A DNA stretch of 64,000 bases from Bacillota bacterium (GCA_023437715.1 JAEZFK010000053.1:1-64000); one strand, 5' to 3'; shown: positions 1 to 9,460, numbered from the stretch's first letter. The notes: generated by a model not told the origin, from the letters alone. Program-made: numbers and translations.

Positions 1-2
1 GC

Positions 3-200
3 CGTCCGGCAGACTTGATTCCGCCCCAGCTTTCCCAGTTTGAAAAGGAATGCGCCCAGTGGAAGCAGCAGGATGAGGATGTGCTGTCCTACGCCCTGTT
101 CCCGGCGGTTGCCAGGGAATTCTTCGAATACCGGGCCGCACAGCAGACCGGCGTGGATTCCGCTATTGCAGATAAAGAGAATAAAGCTTATCCGGTGTAA
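3..200 (+). CDS. Oxaloacetate decarboxylase alpha / carboxyltransferase subunit, C-terminal end (partial)
   Basis: The gene enters from the left edge; 65 codons remain, ending at TAA 198-200. The residues RPADLIPP followed by a Glu/Gln-rich stretch and ALFPAVAREFFEYR match the usual C-terminal end of the carboxyltransferase domain of oxaloacetate decarboxylase alpha or pyruvate carboxylase subunit B, which transfers the carboxyl group of oxaloacetate to biotin. The chain ends shortly after this domain, so no biotin carrier domain follows and that part would be a separate polypeptide. The family call rests on a short tail and is moderately sure; methylmalonyl-CoA carboxyltransferase 5S is an alternative. 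Confidence 0.6.
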   Translation, partial: RPADLIPPQLSQFEKECAQWKQQDEDVLSYALFPAVAREFFEYRAAQQTGVDSAIADKENKAYPV

Positions 201-204
201 CCGG

Positions 205-238
205 AAAAAAAGGCTTCCCGATTCGGGAGGCCTTTTTT
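205..238 (+). terminator. Rho-independent terminator
   Basis: An A-rich lead, then AGGCTTCCCG and CGGGAGGCCT pairing around a short ATT loop, then a run of T. It lies directly after the stop of the partial carboxylase gene. Confidence 0.85.
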
Positions 239-320
239 GCGTATCAGGAGTCCTGCCGGTCCGGAAGTTTAAAGATTTTCTTACAAATATTTCCATTTAC
301 CTGAACTTTATCTGATTCGG

Positions 321-350
321 TTGACACATGGTATCATTTGTCATTATAAT
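321..350 (+). promoter_or_regulatory. Sigma-A type promoter for the glucosaminidase gene
   Basis: TTGACA at 321-326 and TATAAT at 345-350, separated by 18 bases. Both hexamers are consensus. The start would be near 357, giving a leader of about 60 bases before the ATG at 416. Confidence 0.8.
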
Positions 351-415
351 AAATAAATGTATGAATTACATATAACTGGAAATTCAAAATACAAGAGTCA
401 ATGTGGGAGAGACAG

Positions 416-2806
416 ATGAAAAAATACAGTAAGGCTCGTAAGATGGCCGCCATCCTGGCCAGCGTCCTGGTCATGGATTCTTACATGGGAGCCGTTTCAC
501 CATACATAAATGCGTACGCGTATACGGAAAAGTCTGCTACGGTGAATGCTACTTCACTGAATGTGAGAAGCGGTCCGGGTACTACCTATTCTATTGTTAC
601 AAAATTAACAAACGGAGCCTCCGTCACAGTCATTAACGAGAAAAATGCGTCGGACGGGGCTTTGTGGTACCAGATCCGTTTTTCCAATTCCAGCGGGCAG
701 ACGGTGACCGGCTATGTTTCCAAGAGCTTTATAAAATTTCCTGCATCCTATACCAATGATGCGGATTTTGAGTCCAGGCTCCAGGCGGAAGGCTTTCCTG
801 AGAGCTATAAGATCAGACTCCGGGCCCTTCATGCCCAGTACCCCAAGTGGGTGTTCCGGGCCCAGAACACGAACCTGGACTGGAATACAGCAGTGAAGGA
901 GGAGAGTCAGGTTGGAAAGACCCTGGTGGCGGCCAGCAGCATGTCCTCCTGGAAATCCACAGAAGAGGGAGCGTTTAACTGGGACACCAGTACCTGGGTG
1001 GGATATGACGGAAGCTCCTGGGTAACTGCTTCCCCCGAAATCGTTAAATACTATATGGACCCAAGAAACTTTCTGGATGAAACCAACGTATTCCAGTTTC
1101 TGACCCATACATATGACAGTACAAAACAGACCATGGAAGGGCTTCAGACCATGGTAAACGGAACGTTCTTATCCGGCCAGACATCAAAGGACAGCTCCTC
1201 CGGAAACAGCTCTTCCGGAAACAGTTCCTCAGGAAACGGAGCCTCGGAAAGCTCCGGCAGCGGGACGGTCATCGGGCCGGGGGCGGCAATAAGTCCCACC
1301 ACCGGGGCCTCTTCTACGGAAGGAACCTCCTCAGACGGGAATGCTCCGGCCGGGGCCGGTTCCGGCAATGTGAGCCTGGAAAGCCCTCATGCTTCCATTA
1401 CGCCTAAAAATCCTCAGGTGCTCATGGAATACGGGCCGGGAGCCAACCTTTCGGGACCGTCTTCCTCCGGTTCATCCTCCGGCTCTTCCACAGGGACGGT
1501 GACAGGCAGCGGTTCCTATGTAACCATGATTATGAATGCGGCCACCCAGTCCGGTGTGAATCCCTATGTTCTGGCGGCCATGATCATTCAGGAGCAGGGC
1601 GCTTCAGGAACAGGAAAAAGCATTTCAGGAACAGAATCCGGTTATGCGGGATATTATAATTTTTTCAATATTGAAGCATACCAGTCAGGCAGCATGACCG
1701 CCGTGCAGAGAGGCTTATGGTGGGCTTCTCAGTCAGGCAGCTATGAAAGACCCTGGAATTCCCCTGAAAAATCAATTTTAGGCGGAGCTTTATATTATGG
1801 TAATAACTACGTAAAAGTTGGGCAGGATACATTTTATCTGAAGAAATTTAACGTGCAGGGCTCTAATCTGTATAAGCACCAATATATGACCAATGTACAG
1901 GCTGCTGCATCAGAGGGAGCGGTGTATGAAAAAGCTTACAGCAGCGACATGAAACAGACCGCTCTTGAATTTAAAATTCCGGTTTACAACAACATGCCGG
2001 ATAATCCCTGCAGCCAGCCGACCGGGGACGGAAGTCCCAACAACAAGCTGTCGGCCTTGGGCGTGTCGGGCTTTTCCATGACCCCAACCTTCAGCCGGGA
2101 TATTCTGGAATACAATTTAATTGTAGATCCGTCGGTTTCAACCATTAATGTGAGCGCTTCTCCATTAAGCTCATCTGCTTCCATCAGCGGAACCGGAACC
2201 ATTACCCTTCAGAGCGGCAATAACGACATAAAGATCGGGGTCACCGCGCAGAATGGAAGCGTCAGGGAATACGTTCTTCATGTGGTGCGCCAGAACGACG
2301 GCCCCACTTACTCCTCCTCTCTCGGGACAGGAACCTCGAGTTCCGGTTCTTCGGTAAGCGGAGAAAACGGCGGCCCGGGAGTAGTCAGTCCATCGGCGGG
2401 AGACAGCACAGGGACCCCAGGCGGAAGCAGCATATCCGTAGCGCCTGACGGCTCTTCCGGTATGACGGCACAGAGCTCCGGCGGAGTTTTACTGCAGGGG
2501 CCGGGAAACCAGACCATAATGGAAACCCAGGTTCAGATTACGGCCTTACAGCCGGCCCAGGTTCAGACTGCTGCGGCCTCCCAGACTGCCGCCAGCCAGT
2601 CTCTTTCCGCCAAGTCCGCCTCCTTAAGCGGTGACATCAACGGGGACGGAAAGGTGAACAGCCTGGATGTTTTAAAGCTGCAGCGCCACATTCTGGGTCT
2701 GGAAAAGCTGTCGGAAAGCGGCCAGTCACCGGCCGATTTAAACGGAGACGGCAAGGCCAATGCACAGGATCTTCTGCTTCTGCAGAAGAAAGTTCTTGGA
2801 CTTTAA
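416..2806 (+). CDS. Secreted SH3b / glucosaminidase / cadherin-like / dockerin protein
   Basis: Likely a cell-wall hydrolase (endo-beta-N-acetylglucosaminidase) acting outside the cell. ATG 416 is preferred over ATG 401 because GGGAGAG lies 5 bases before it and a signal peptide follows. Order (approximate residues): signal peptide 1-35; SH3b wall-binding domain 40-110 with LNVRSGPG; glucosaminidase domain from about 115, split by a roughly 100-residue Ser/Gly/Pro-rich insert (about 255-360) and resuming with AAMIIQEQG and GYYNFFNIEA; cadherin-like beta-sandwich about 540-625; a second Ser/Gly/Gln-rich linker; and a C-terminal dockerin with two calcium loops, DINGDGKVNSLD and DLNGDGKANAQD. 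The dockerin should bind a cohesin, and the next gene encodes one. The two are 24 bases apart and probably co-transcribed. Domain calls are strong; actual enzyme activity is inferred. Confidence 0.85.
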   Translation: MKKYSKARKMAAILASVLVMDSYMGAVSPYINAYAYTEKSATVNATSLNVRSGPGTTYSIVTKLTNGASVTVINEKNASDGALWYQIRFSNSSGQTVTGYVSKSFIKFPASYTNDADFESRLQAEGFPESYKIRLRALHAQYPKWVFRAQNTNLDWNTAVKEESQVGKTLVAASSMSSWKSTEEGAFNWDTSTWVGYDGSSWVTASPEIVKYYMDPRNFLDETNVFQFLTHTYDSTKQTMEGLQTMVNGTFLSGQTSKDSSSGNSSSGNSSSGNGASESSGSGTVIGPGAAISPTTGASSTEGTSSDGNAPAGAGSGNVSLESPHASITPKNPQVLMEYGPGANLSGPSSSGSSSGSSTGTVTGSGSYVTMIMNAATQSGVNPYVLAAMIIQEQGASGTGKSISGTESGYAGYYNFFNIEAYQSGSMTAVQRGLWWASQSGSYERPWNSPEKSILGGALYYGNNYVKVGQDTFYLKKFNVQGSNLYKHQYMTNVQAAASEGAVYEKAYSSDMKQTALEFKIPVYNNMPDNPCSQPTGDGSPNNKLSALGVSGFSMTPTFSRDILEYNLIVDPSVSTINVSASPLSSSASISGTGTITLQSGNNDIKIGVTAQNGSVREYVLHVVRQNDGPTYSSSLGTGTSSSGSSVSGENGGPGVVSPSAGDSTGTPGGSSISVAPDGSSGMTAQSSGGVLLQGPGNQTIMETQVQITALQPAQVQTAAASQTAASQSLSAKSASLSGDINGDGKVNSLDVLKLQRHILGLEKLSESGQSPADLNGDGKANAQDLLLLQKKVLGL
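1193..1237 (+). repeat. Three 15-base in-frame repeats (NSSSG-type linker)
   Basis: Three near-identical 15-base units of the form AGCTCCTCCGGAAAC encode SSSGN repeats inside the linker that splits the glucosaminidase domain. Repeats of this kind vary in number by slippage. Confidence 0.75.
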
Positions 2807-2830
2807 GGTTTTATAGGAATAGGAGACGAT

Positions 2831-4693
2831 ATGAATAGGAAATTGAAAAAAATCATAGCCGGAATGGTTCTGGCCTTTATGGTCGCGGCCGCCGGTCCCT
2901 GCGGTCAGCTTGTATCCTGGGCCGCAGACGCCGCCATCGCATTTTCCGATCCGTCGGTTATGGTGGGAAACGATGTGACGGTAACCATGAAAGTGACCAG
3001 CACCAGCGCCCTGGGAACAGCGGAGATCATGCTGGCTTATGATCCCAATATTCTGGAATTTGTCAGCGGAACCAGCGCCAACGGCGGAGCGGGAGCTATT
3101 AAGGTCCTGGGAACCATGGATTCGGCTGATCAGAAATCATTTAGCTTTACCTTAAAATTTAAGACTTTGCAGGCAGGAAGCACCAAGATTACCGTGACCT
3201 CCCAGGAAATTTACGATGTGAATTCCCAGGCCCTCACCGTGAGCAAGCAGGGGACCTCTACGGTAAAGGTTACCTCTCCGGCCACTTATTCAAAGGATGC
3301 CACTTTAAAATCACTGAAAATTTCTCCCGGGACTCTCACTCCAGGATTTTCACCGTCCGTTGACACCTATCAGGCTCAGGTGGATGCAAATACTGCGGAC
3401 CTGGTGGTAAATGCGGTAGCAGCCAATGCAGGCGCCCATGTAAGCCTTCAGGGCGAAAAGGGACTGAAAGCAGGAGTAAACCAGGTAGTTGTCAAGGTAA
3501 CTGCCGAGGATGGCCAGACAGTTAAGAATTACACCATTCAGGTCACAAAACCGGAGGGCGGAGAAAACGTTCCGGCCACGGAAGGAGCCGGAGAGACCGG
3601 CGGAACCGGGGATACGGAGGTTTCCGCGGAATTTGGCAGCGTAACGGCCACCATCGACGGAACGGAGTACAGCATAGCCACCTCCTTTGATGAGTCAGCG
3701 CTTCCGGAGGGCTTTGAGGCGGAAACCTATCAGTATAAGGGAACTGATGTTATGGCCGGAAAGGGGCTGGAAAAAGATCTTCTCCTTCTCTATTTAAAGG
3801 ATTCAGGCGGCAACGGCGGATTCTTTATCTACAATGAAGGGGCGGATTCCTGGTCCCGGTTTGTGCAGGTGGAAACCAGCGCCAAGGCCATTGTTATAAT
3901 TCCCTTAGACGGGGATGCCGCGGTGCCGGAAGGCTTTGTAGAGCGCCAGGCGGATATTGACGGCGTCAGAGTCACAGGCTGGGTGCCGGACTCTGAGGCG
4001 GATCCCCAGTACTGCCTCTTCTATGCCATGAACTGGAACGGGGAAAAGAGCTTCTACCGTTATGACCTTACGGAGAAAACCGTTCAGAGATACTTTGCTT
4101 CCGGGGTTTCCAGCGGTAAGTACGATGAAATAGCTGATACCTACAATGCTCTGATAAAGGACTACCACCTGCAGTTCTACATCCTGATTGCAGTAAGCAT
4201 TCTGGCCCTTGTTCTGCTGGTGGTGGTGATCCTGCTCCTAAGAAAAGGGAACGGCCGGGATTTTAAAAAGCCTGACAAAGGCGGTTCCTCTGAGGATAAG
4301 TTCTATGACGAGCCGGAGGAGGAGATACCATCCAGTAAAATCAAACGGTACAGCAGAGAAGAGTATGACAGAGAAGCTTCAAACCCTGAAAGGGATTTCC
4401 GGTATGAGGAAGAGGAAGCGGACAAGCCGGGCCGCTTCGGGTACTCAGCAGAGGATGAACCGCTGGAGGATGTGACAGAGGATTTCGAAAGAGAGGATTC
4501 TGTAGCAGATGACATGACGGAAGATGCGGAAGACGAGGATGATTTTATCATGGAGGCCAGCCTGGAGGACATGGAGCGGGATTTAATCTCCCGGAAAAAC
4601 GGTCCTGCAGGAACGAAGCGCGAAAATGAAAGCCGGTCTGCAAAAACCGTAAAGGACGAGGATGACTTTGAATTTATAGATCTGGACGACTGA
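2831..4693 (+). CDS. Membrane-anchored cohesin-domain protein
   Basis: A 620-residue surface protein. A signal peptide (1-32) is followed by a cohesin-like domain (about 35-150; VMVGNDVTVTMKVTS, LAYDPNILEF and LKFKTLQAG are typical), a cadherin-like beta-sandwich (about 155-240), a domain of unknown type (about 260-430), one membrane helix (about 450-472) and a cytoplasmic tail of about 145 residues very rich in Glu, Asp and Arg. Cohesins bind dockerins, and the preceding gene carries a dockerin, so this is probably its membrane anchor. The long acidic inner tail is unusual for an anchoring scaffold and suggests contact with a cytoplasmic partner. ATG 2831 has GGAGACG upstream. Cohesin assignment is by sequence character, not by search. 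Confidence 0.75.
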   Translation: MNRKLKKIIAGMVLAFMVAAAGPCGQLVSWAADAAIAFSDPSVMVGNDVTVTMKVTSTSALGTAEIMLAYDPNILEFVSGTSANGGAGAIKVLGTMDSADQKSFSFTLKFKTLQAGSTKITVTSQEIYDVNSQALTVSKQGTSTVKVTSPATYSKDATLKSLKISPGTLTPGFSPSVDTYQAQVDANTADLVVNAVAANAGAHVSLQGEKGLKAGVNQVVVKVTAEDGQTVKNYTIQVTKPEGGENVPATEGAGETGGTGDTEVSAEFGSVTATIDGTEYSIATSFDESALPEGFEAETYQYKGTDVMAGKGLEKDLLLLYLKDSGGNGGFFIYNEGADSWSRFVQVETSAKAIVIIPLDGDAAVPEGFVERQADIDGVRVTGWVPDSEADPQYCLFYAMNWNGEKSFYRYDLTEKTVQRYFASGVSSGKYDEIADTYNALIKDYHLQFYILIAVSILALVLLVVVILLLRKGNGRDFKKPDKGGSSEDKFYDEPEEEIPSSKIKRYSREEYDREASNPERDFRYEEEEADKPGRFGYSAEDEPLEDVTEDFEREDSVADDMTEDAEDEDDFIMEASLEDMERDLISRKNGPAGTKRENESRSAKTVKDEDDFEFIDLDD

Positions 4694-4707
4694 TAAGTTT
4701 TAGAATG

Positions 4708-4768
4708 AAAAGCGGGAAATGCGTTTTGAATGATTGTATATCACTCAAGGCGCATTTTCCTGCTTTTG
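4708..4768 (+). terminator. Rho-independent terminator after the cohesin gene
   Basis: AAAGCGGGAAATGCG pairs with CGCATTTTCCTGCTTT across a loop of about 27 bases and ends in TTTT. It closes the glucosaminidase-cohesin pair. Confidence 0.75.
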
Positions 4769-4913
4769 TACTATTTAAATCATTTTGCAGCTTCCCCATT
4801 TCTGTCACTGGCTGCCTATTGAAATCAGAATACCGATTTGTTATAATAAATGCCACGGCAGTGCGAATCTGATAAAAGGCTAAGTTATTGTTACTGCCAT
4901 CGGATAATATCTA

Positions 4914-4942
4914 TTGAAAAAAATATTCTTGTGTGCTAATAT
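4914..4942 (+). promoter_or_regulatory. Extended -10 promoter of the clpC operon
   Basis: TTGAAA at 4914-4919, 17 bases, then TGCTAATAT, giving -10 TAATAT at 4937-4942 with an extended TG. An AT-repeat (TATATATATA) follows directly and could hold an operator for the GntR product. No CtsR heptamer direct repeat was seen here. Confidence 0.7.
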
Positions 4943-4976
4943 ATATATAACAGGTATAACGAAAGATGGTGAAAGC

Positions 4977-5357
4977 ATGTTCTTGGAAATTGATTTTAAC
5001 AGCGAGGAAGCGATCTACATCCAGCTTCGGAATCAGATAATCATAGGAATCGCCACGGAAAGCATACGGGAAGGCGACCCTCTGCCCTCAGTGCGCCAGA
5101 TGGCTGACAACATAGGAATTAATATGCATACGGTAAATAAGGCCTACTCTGTGCTGAAACAGGAAGGGTTTGTCAAGCTGGACCGCCGCAAGGGAGCCGT
5201 AGTGTCCCTTGATGTGGATAAAATCCAGGTGATTGACGAGATGCGCAAGGATTTAAGCGTTGTTCTGGCCAGAGGAGTCTGTAAAAATGTTTCATGTGAA
5301 GAGGTCCACCAGCTGGTTGATGAGATATTCCGGTCATTTATAAAAGGCCAGAGGTGA
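4977..5357 (+). CDS. GntR-family (YtrA-type) transcriptional regulator
   Basis: A 126-residue DNA-binding protein. ATG 4977 fits best: GGTGAAAG lies just upstream and the protein then opens with the usual FLEIDFNSEEAIYIQLRNQI. The winged helix covers about residues 10-75 (LPSVRQMADNIGINMHTVNKAY is the recognition region), followed by a short helical C-terminus as in the YtrA subgroup, too short for an effector domain. Most relatives sit with ABC transporters and repress their own operon. Here the gene is 27 bases ahead of mcsA and occupies the usual place of ctsR, so it probably regulates the mcsA-mcsB-clpC operon. That role is inference. Confidence 0.85.
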   Translation: MFLEIDFNSEEAIYIQLRNQIIIGIATESIREGDPLPSVRQMADNIGINMHTVNKAYSVLKQEGFVKLDRRKGAVVSLDVDKIQVIDEMRKDLSVVLARGVCKNVSCEEVHQLVDEIFRSFIKGQR

Positions 5358-5384
5358 GGGCGCTCTCAGGATTGGAGGTTCATT

Positions 5385-5966
5385 ATGATATGCGAGAGAT
5401 GTAAGATCCGCGAAGCAAATATACAATATACGGAAGTGGTAAATGGCGTGAAGAAGGAACACCATTTCTGCGCACAGTGCGCAAAGGAAATGGACTTCGG
5501 CGTGTATGCTGCCATCTTTGACGGCGAATTTCCCTTAAGCAAGCTGCTTTCCGGCCTGCTGGGGATTGAGGACACCAGCCAGGGGCCTGATAAGCTCCAT
5601 CAGATCGTGTGTCCTACCTGCGGAACCAGCTACGATGAGTTTATAAGGGACAGCCGCTTTGGCTGCGGAGACTGCTACAGCGTGTTCGGCCCTCTTTTGG
5701 AGGACAGCTTAAAGCAGCTTCAGGGAAGCCTTGTCCATACAGGGAAGACCCCTGTATTCCAGCAGGGAGACCAGGAGCCGGCGGGCCTGCGGCGGAGCCG
5801 GAAAGGGAGCGGGGTCATGGAAGAGGTTCCCACGGACCAGGAGAAAGAGATTTTCCAATGGGAAGCAAAGCTTAAGGAAGCCCTGCGTCTGGAGGATTAT
5901 GAAACTGCAGCCGGCTGCCGGGACAGGATAAGAGAATTGAAGAAAGGAAATGAGACCCATGCTTAA
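5385..5966 (+). CDS. mcsA: McsA, activator of the McsB protein arginine kinase
   Basis: A 193-residue zinc-finger protein. Four CxxC pairs are present (CERC, CAQC, CPTC, CGDC), and a UVR motif sits at the C-terminus (about 155-190, LKEALRLEDYETAAGCRDRI). In Bacillus McsA binds and activates McsB and links it to ClpC. The stop overlaps the start of mcsB by 17 bases, pointing to translational coupling. The start at ATG 5385 has GGAGG 9 bases before it. Length and domain order are normal for the family. Confidence 0.9.
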   Translation: MICERCKIREANIQYTEVVNGVKKEHHFCAQCAKEMDFGVYAAIFDGEFPLSKLLSGLLGIEDTSQGPDKLHQIVCPTCGTSYDEFIRDSRFGCGDCYSVFGPLLEDSLKQLQGSLVHTGKTPVFQQGDQEPAGLRRSRKGSGVMEEVPTDQEKEIFQWEAKLKEALRLEDYETAAGCRDRIRELKKGNETHA

Positions 5967-6993
5967 ATGGTTTGAACAGACAGACAGCGGCAGGACCGGA
6001 ATTGTAAGCAGCCGGATCCGTCTGGTCAGAAACTGGCAGGATTACCAGTTCCCCGGAAAGCTTGGAGAAAAGGAAAGCGGAGAAATGGTCCGCAGGCTGG
6101 AATTCGGCTTAAAGGATTTAGGCGAAGAGGAAGGAAGACACTTTGAGTTTTCCATGCTGGGTGACCTGGAGGACTTAGACCGGGCGGCTTTGAGAGAGAG
6201 GCGGGTCTTAAATTCCGCAGTCGTTTCAAAGAAAACCCCTGCAGGCCTCTTGCTTTCCGATAATGAGGATACGGGCATTGTGTTAGGCGGCGACGATCAT
6301 GTGAGGATTCAGGTTCTGGGGGTGGGGCTCCACCTGGAGGAGCTTTGGGAAAGGGCCGACCGGATTGATGATTATATCAACGAAAGGTTTGCCTATGCCT
6401 TTGATGACCGGTATGGCTACCTTACCTCCTTTCCCACCAATGTGGGAACCGGGCTTAGGGCTTCGGTGGTGATCCATCTTCCCATGCTCTCCCAGGGAAG
6501 AAAGTTTTCCAGCCTCATTAATGAAATGAGCCGTTTCGGGGCGGTGATCCGGGGTGTTTACGGAGAGGGGGAAGACAATTTCGGTTCCCTCTTTGAGGTT
6601 TCCAACCAGAAAACCCTGGGCCAGACGGAGCGGGAGATCATAGACACCGTATCAAAGGCGGCTATTCAGCTGACCAATCAGGAGATGCAGGTGAGAAAGC
6701 TTTCCCTTCAAAGGCACAGGATTGAGCGGGAGGATGAGGTCTGCAAATCCTATGGGGTGTTAAAATACGCCAGAAGACTGACCTCCAGGGATGCCATGAT
6801 ATTTTTATCCCAGATCATGGCCGGGCTTTCAGATGGCTTAATCGCCACGGAGGAAGCTGTTTCTGTTTACCGGCTGATGCTGGGAATCCAGCCGGCTAAT
6901 TTGCAGAAGCTTTCCGACCGTCCCTTAAGCAAGGAAGAGCTGGATGGAGCCAGGGCGGAGTTTATTCGGAGAGAATTGCCCGAATTAAAATGA
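5950..6993 (+). CDS. mcsB: McsB-family protein arginine kinase with altered active-site residues
   Basis: A 347-residue protein of the phosphagen-kinase fold. McsB phosphorylates arginines on misfolded proteins and repressors to mark them for ClpCP. SSRIRLVRNW, VGTGLRASVVIHLP and IRGVYGEGE are well conserved. Two catalytic positions differ from what I recall of the family: the NEEDH motif reads GGDDH (113-117), and the cysteine of the CPTN motif is Phe161 (TTT at 6430-6432). Arg-rich C-terminal FIRREL resembles the phosphoarginine-binding end. It starts inside mcsA and ends 15 bases before clpC, so the operon is tight. Activity may be reduced or changed; a single-base TGT to TTT change would explain the Cys loss. 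Confidence 0.9.
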   Translation: MRPMLKWFEQTDSGRTGIVSSRIRLVRNWQDYQFPGKLGEKESGEMVRRLEFGLKDLGEEEGRHFEFSMLGDLEDLDRAALRERRVLNSAVVSKKTPAGLLLSDNEDTGIVLGGDDHVRIQVLGVGLHLEELWERADRIDDYINERFAYAFDDRYGYLTSFPTNVGTGLRASVVIHLPMLSQGRKFSSLINEMSRFGAVIRGVYGEGEDNFGSLFEVSNQKTLGQTEREIIDTVSKAAIQLTNQEMQVRKLSLQRHRIEREDEVCKSYGVLKYARRLTSRDAMIFLSQIMAGLSDGLIATEEAVSVYRLMLGIQPANLQKLSDRPLSKEELDGARAEFIRRELPELK

Positions 6994-7008
6994 CAGGAGG
7001 ATTCATAA

Positions 7009-9459
7009 ATGATAGACAGATTTACGACAAAGGCCAGGACGGCTATTAATCTTGCCGTACAGGCGGCGGAGCGTCTGGGCCACAGCTATGTGGGAACAGA
7101 ACATCTTTTAATCGGTCTTTTGGAAGAGGGCAGCGGCGTGGCCTCAAGGGTCCTGGAAGAAAACGGCGTTAAGGAAGAAAAGGTCTTAAACCTTATAAGC
7201 CAGCTGATCGCCCCTGACCAGGCGGTACGGCTTAAGGAGGAAAACGGCTATACCCCCGGAGCCAGAAGGGTTCTGGAGAACAGCTATCGGGAGGCCGTCC
7301 GTTTTAAAGCGAATTTAATCGGAACGGAGCACCTGCTGATTTCCATTATCCGGGACAATGACTGCGTGGCCTCCAGGCTTTTAAATACCATCGGCATCAG
7401 CATACAGAAGCTTTATATTGACGTATTGTCGGCCATGGGAGAGGATGCCCCGGCCAACAAGGAGGAACTCATGAAAACACCTAAGGCAAAGGGAAATACA
7501 CCCACTCTGGACAGCTACAGCAGGGATTTAACCGAGCTTGCGGACCAGGGAAAGCTGGACCCCGTCATCGGCAGAGAGCAGGAGATCAAACGGCTGATTC
7601 AGATATTAAGCCGGAGAACCAAGAACAATCCCTGTCTCATCGGAGAGCCGGGCGTAGGAAAAACCGCGGTGGTGGAAGGCCTGGCCCAGATGATAACCAG
7701 TGGAGACGTGCCGGAAACCATTGCTGGAAAACGGCTTCTGACCCTGGACTTATCCGGCATGGTGGCCGGCTCCAAATACCGGGGAGAATTTGAGGAAAGA
7801 ATCAAGAAAGTGATCGCCGAGGTCATCGATGACGGCGAGGTCCTTTTGTTCATAGATGAGATCCATACCATTATCGGCGCAGGAGGGGCGGAAGGGGCCA
7901 TTGACGCCTCCAACATTTTAAAGCCCTCCCTTGCGAGAGGAGAGCTGCAGCTGATTGGGGCGACGACCATTGAGGAATACCGCAAATACATTGAAAAGGA
8001 TTCTGCCTTAGAGCGCCGTTTCCAGCCTGTGACCGTGGAAGAGCCGTCGGAAGAGGCCGCCATTGACATTTTAAGAGGCTTAAAGGGCCGTTACGAGGAC
8101 CATCATAAGGTGACCATTACGGATGATGCCTTAAAGGCAGCCGTCAAGCTGTCGGCCCGGTACATCAATGACCGGTTCCTGCCGGATAAAGCCATTGACG
8201 TCATTGACGAGGCTTCCTCTAAGGTCCGCTTAACCACCTTTGTGGAGCCGGCGGAGATCAAGGAGCTGGAAGCTGAAATCGAGCAGCTGGAAGACCAGAA
8301 GGAAGCAGCCATTAAGGCGGAGGCCTATGAAAAGGCCGGTACCATTAAAAAGAAACAGGAAAAAAAGCGGGAAAAGATAGAGAAAATCCGTGAAAAATGG
8401 CAGAAGGAAAAGACGACCAAAAGCCTGATTGTGGATGAGACGGAGATCGCGGATGTGGTTTCCAGCTGGACCAAGATTCCGGTGAGAAAGCTGGAGGAAG
8501 GGGAAAGCGAGCGCCTACGCAACTTAGAAGCCATTCTCCATGAGCGGGTTATCGGCCAGGAGGAAGCGGTCACAGCCGTTTCAAAGGCCATACGAAGGGG
8601 AAGAGTGGGACTTAAGGACCCGAAACGCCCCATTGGTTCGTTCCTGTTCTTAGGACCTACAGGCGTGGGTAAGACCGAGCTTTCCAAGGCCCTTTCCGAG
8701 GCCATGTTCGGCACGGAAAACGCCCTGATCCGGGTCGATATGTCCGAGTACATGGAAAAGCATAGCGTTTCCAAGATCATCGGTTCCCCGCCAGGCTACG
8801 TAGGCTATGACGAGGGAGGACAGTTAAGCGAAAAGGTCCGCAGGAATCCCTATTCCGTAATCCTTTTTGACGAGATCGAAAAGGCACATCCGGACGTGTT
8901 CAACATCCTGCTTCAGGTGCTGGATGACGGCCATATTACAGATGCCCAGGGCAGAAAAATTGACTTTAAAAATACAATCATCATCATGACCTCCAATGCA
9001 GGAGCGGAAAACATCATCTCCCCCAAGCGCCTGGGCTTTGGCGCGGTGGCCGATGAAAAGGCGGATTACAAGCTGATGAAAGACCGGGTCATGGAAGAGG
9101 TGAAGCGCCTGTTCAAGCCGGAATTCATTAACCGTATTGATGAGATTATCGTATTCCATCCGTTAAATAAGCTTCATATGAAGGACATTGTGACCATCAT
9201 GGTGAAAGATATCATGAAACGGACCTCAGAGCAGATGAACATTACCCTGTCCATTGAAGAGGATGCAAAGGAATTCCTCATCAACAAGGGCTACGATCAA
9301 AAATACGGGGCAAGGCCCTTAAGGCGTACCATACAGAACTGTCTGGAGGATAAGCTGGCAGAAGAAATCTTAAGCGGAACCGTAAAATCCGGGGACCATG
9401 TAGTGGTGGAAGCCGAAAGCGACGGGCTGAAATTTTCTGTTAAGGAGCTGGTAAAATAG
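7009..9459 (+). CDS. clpC: ClpC, AAA+ unfoldase subunit of the ClpCP protease
   Basis: An 816-residue Hsp100 ATPase. It has two N-terminal Clp repeats (about 1-145), a first AAA+ module with [13 protein letters not shown] and [17 protein letters not shown], a coiled middle domain (about 410-470) with a UVR-like motif, a second AAA+ module with [14 protein letters not shown] and [12 protein letters not shown], and the C-terminal D2-small domain. It unfolds substrates, including arginine-phosphorylated ones, and feeds them to ClpP, which is not in this window. AGGAGG lies 10 bases before ATG 7009. The length is normal and no defect is seen. Confidence 0.97.
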   Translation: MIDRFTTKARTAINLAVQAAERLGHSYVGTEHLLIGLLEEGSGVASRVLEENGVKEEKVLNLISQLIAPDQAVRLKEENGYTPGARRVLENSYREAVRFKANLIGTEHLLISIIRDNDCVASRLLNTIGISIQKLYIDVLSAMGEDAPANKEELMKTPKAKGNTPTLDSYSRDLTELADQGKLDPVIGREQEIKRLIQILSRRTKNNPCLIGEPGVGKTAVVEGLAQMITSGDVPETIAGKRLLTLDLSGMVAGSKYRGEFEERIKKVIAEVIDDGEVLLFIDEIHTIIGAGGAEGAIDASNILKPSLARGELQLIGATTIEEYRKYIEKDSALERRFQPVTVEEPSEEAAIDILRGLKGRYEDHHKVTITDDALKAAVKLSARYINDRFLPDKAIDVIDEASSKVRLTTFVEPAEIKELEAEIEQLEDQKEAAIKAEAYEKAGTIKKKQEKKREKIEKIREKWQKEKTTKSLIVDETEIADVVSSWTKIPVRKLEEGESERLRNLEAILHERVIGQEEAVTAVSKAIRRGRVGLKDPKRPIGSFLFLGPTGVGKTELSKALSEAMFGTENALIRVDMSEYMEKHSVSKIIGSPPGYVGYDEGGQLSEKVRRNPYSVILFDEIEKAHPDVFNILLQVLDDGHITDAQGRKIDFKNTIIIMTSNAGAENIISPKRLGFGAVADEKADYKLMKDRVMEEVKRLFKPEFINRIDEIIVFHPLNKLHMKDIVTIMVKDIMKRTSEQMNITLSIEEDAKEFLINKGYDQKYGARPLRRTIQNCLEDKLAEEILSGTVKSGDHVVVEAESDGLKFSVKELVK

Positions 9460-9460
9460 C

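Noticed and set aside
1186..1250. Short tandem repeats that might suggest a CRISPR or VNTR array
   Set aside because: They are in frame, 15 bases long and code for a Ser/Gly linker in a secreted protein.
7599..8780. Long open frames on the minus strand within clpC
   Set aside because: They mirror codon use of clpC, lack ribosome binding sites and resemble no protein family.
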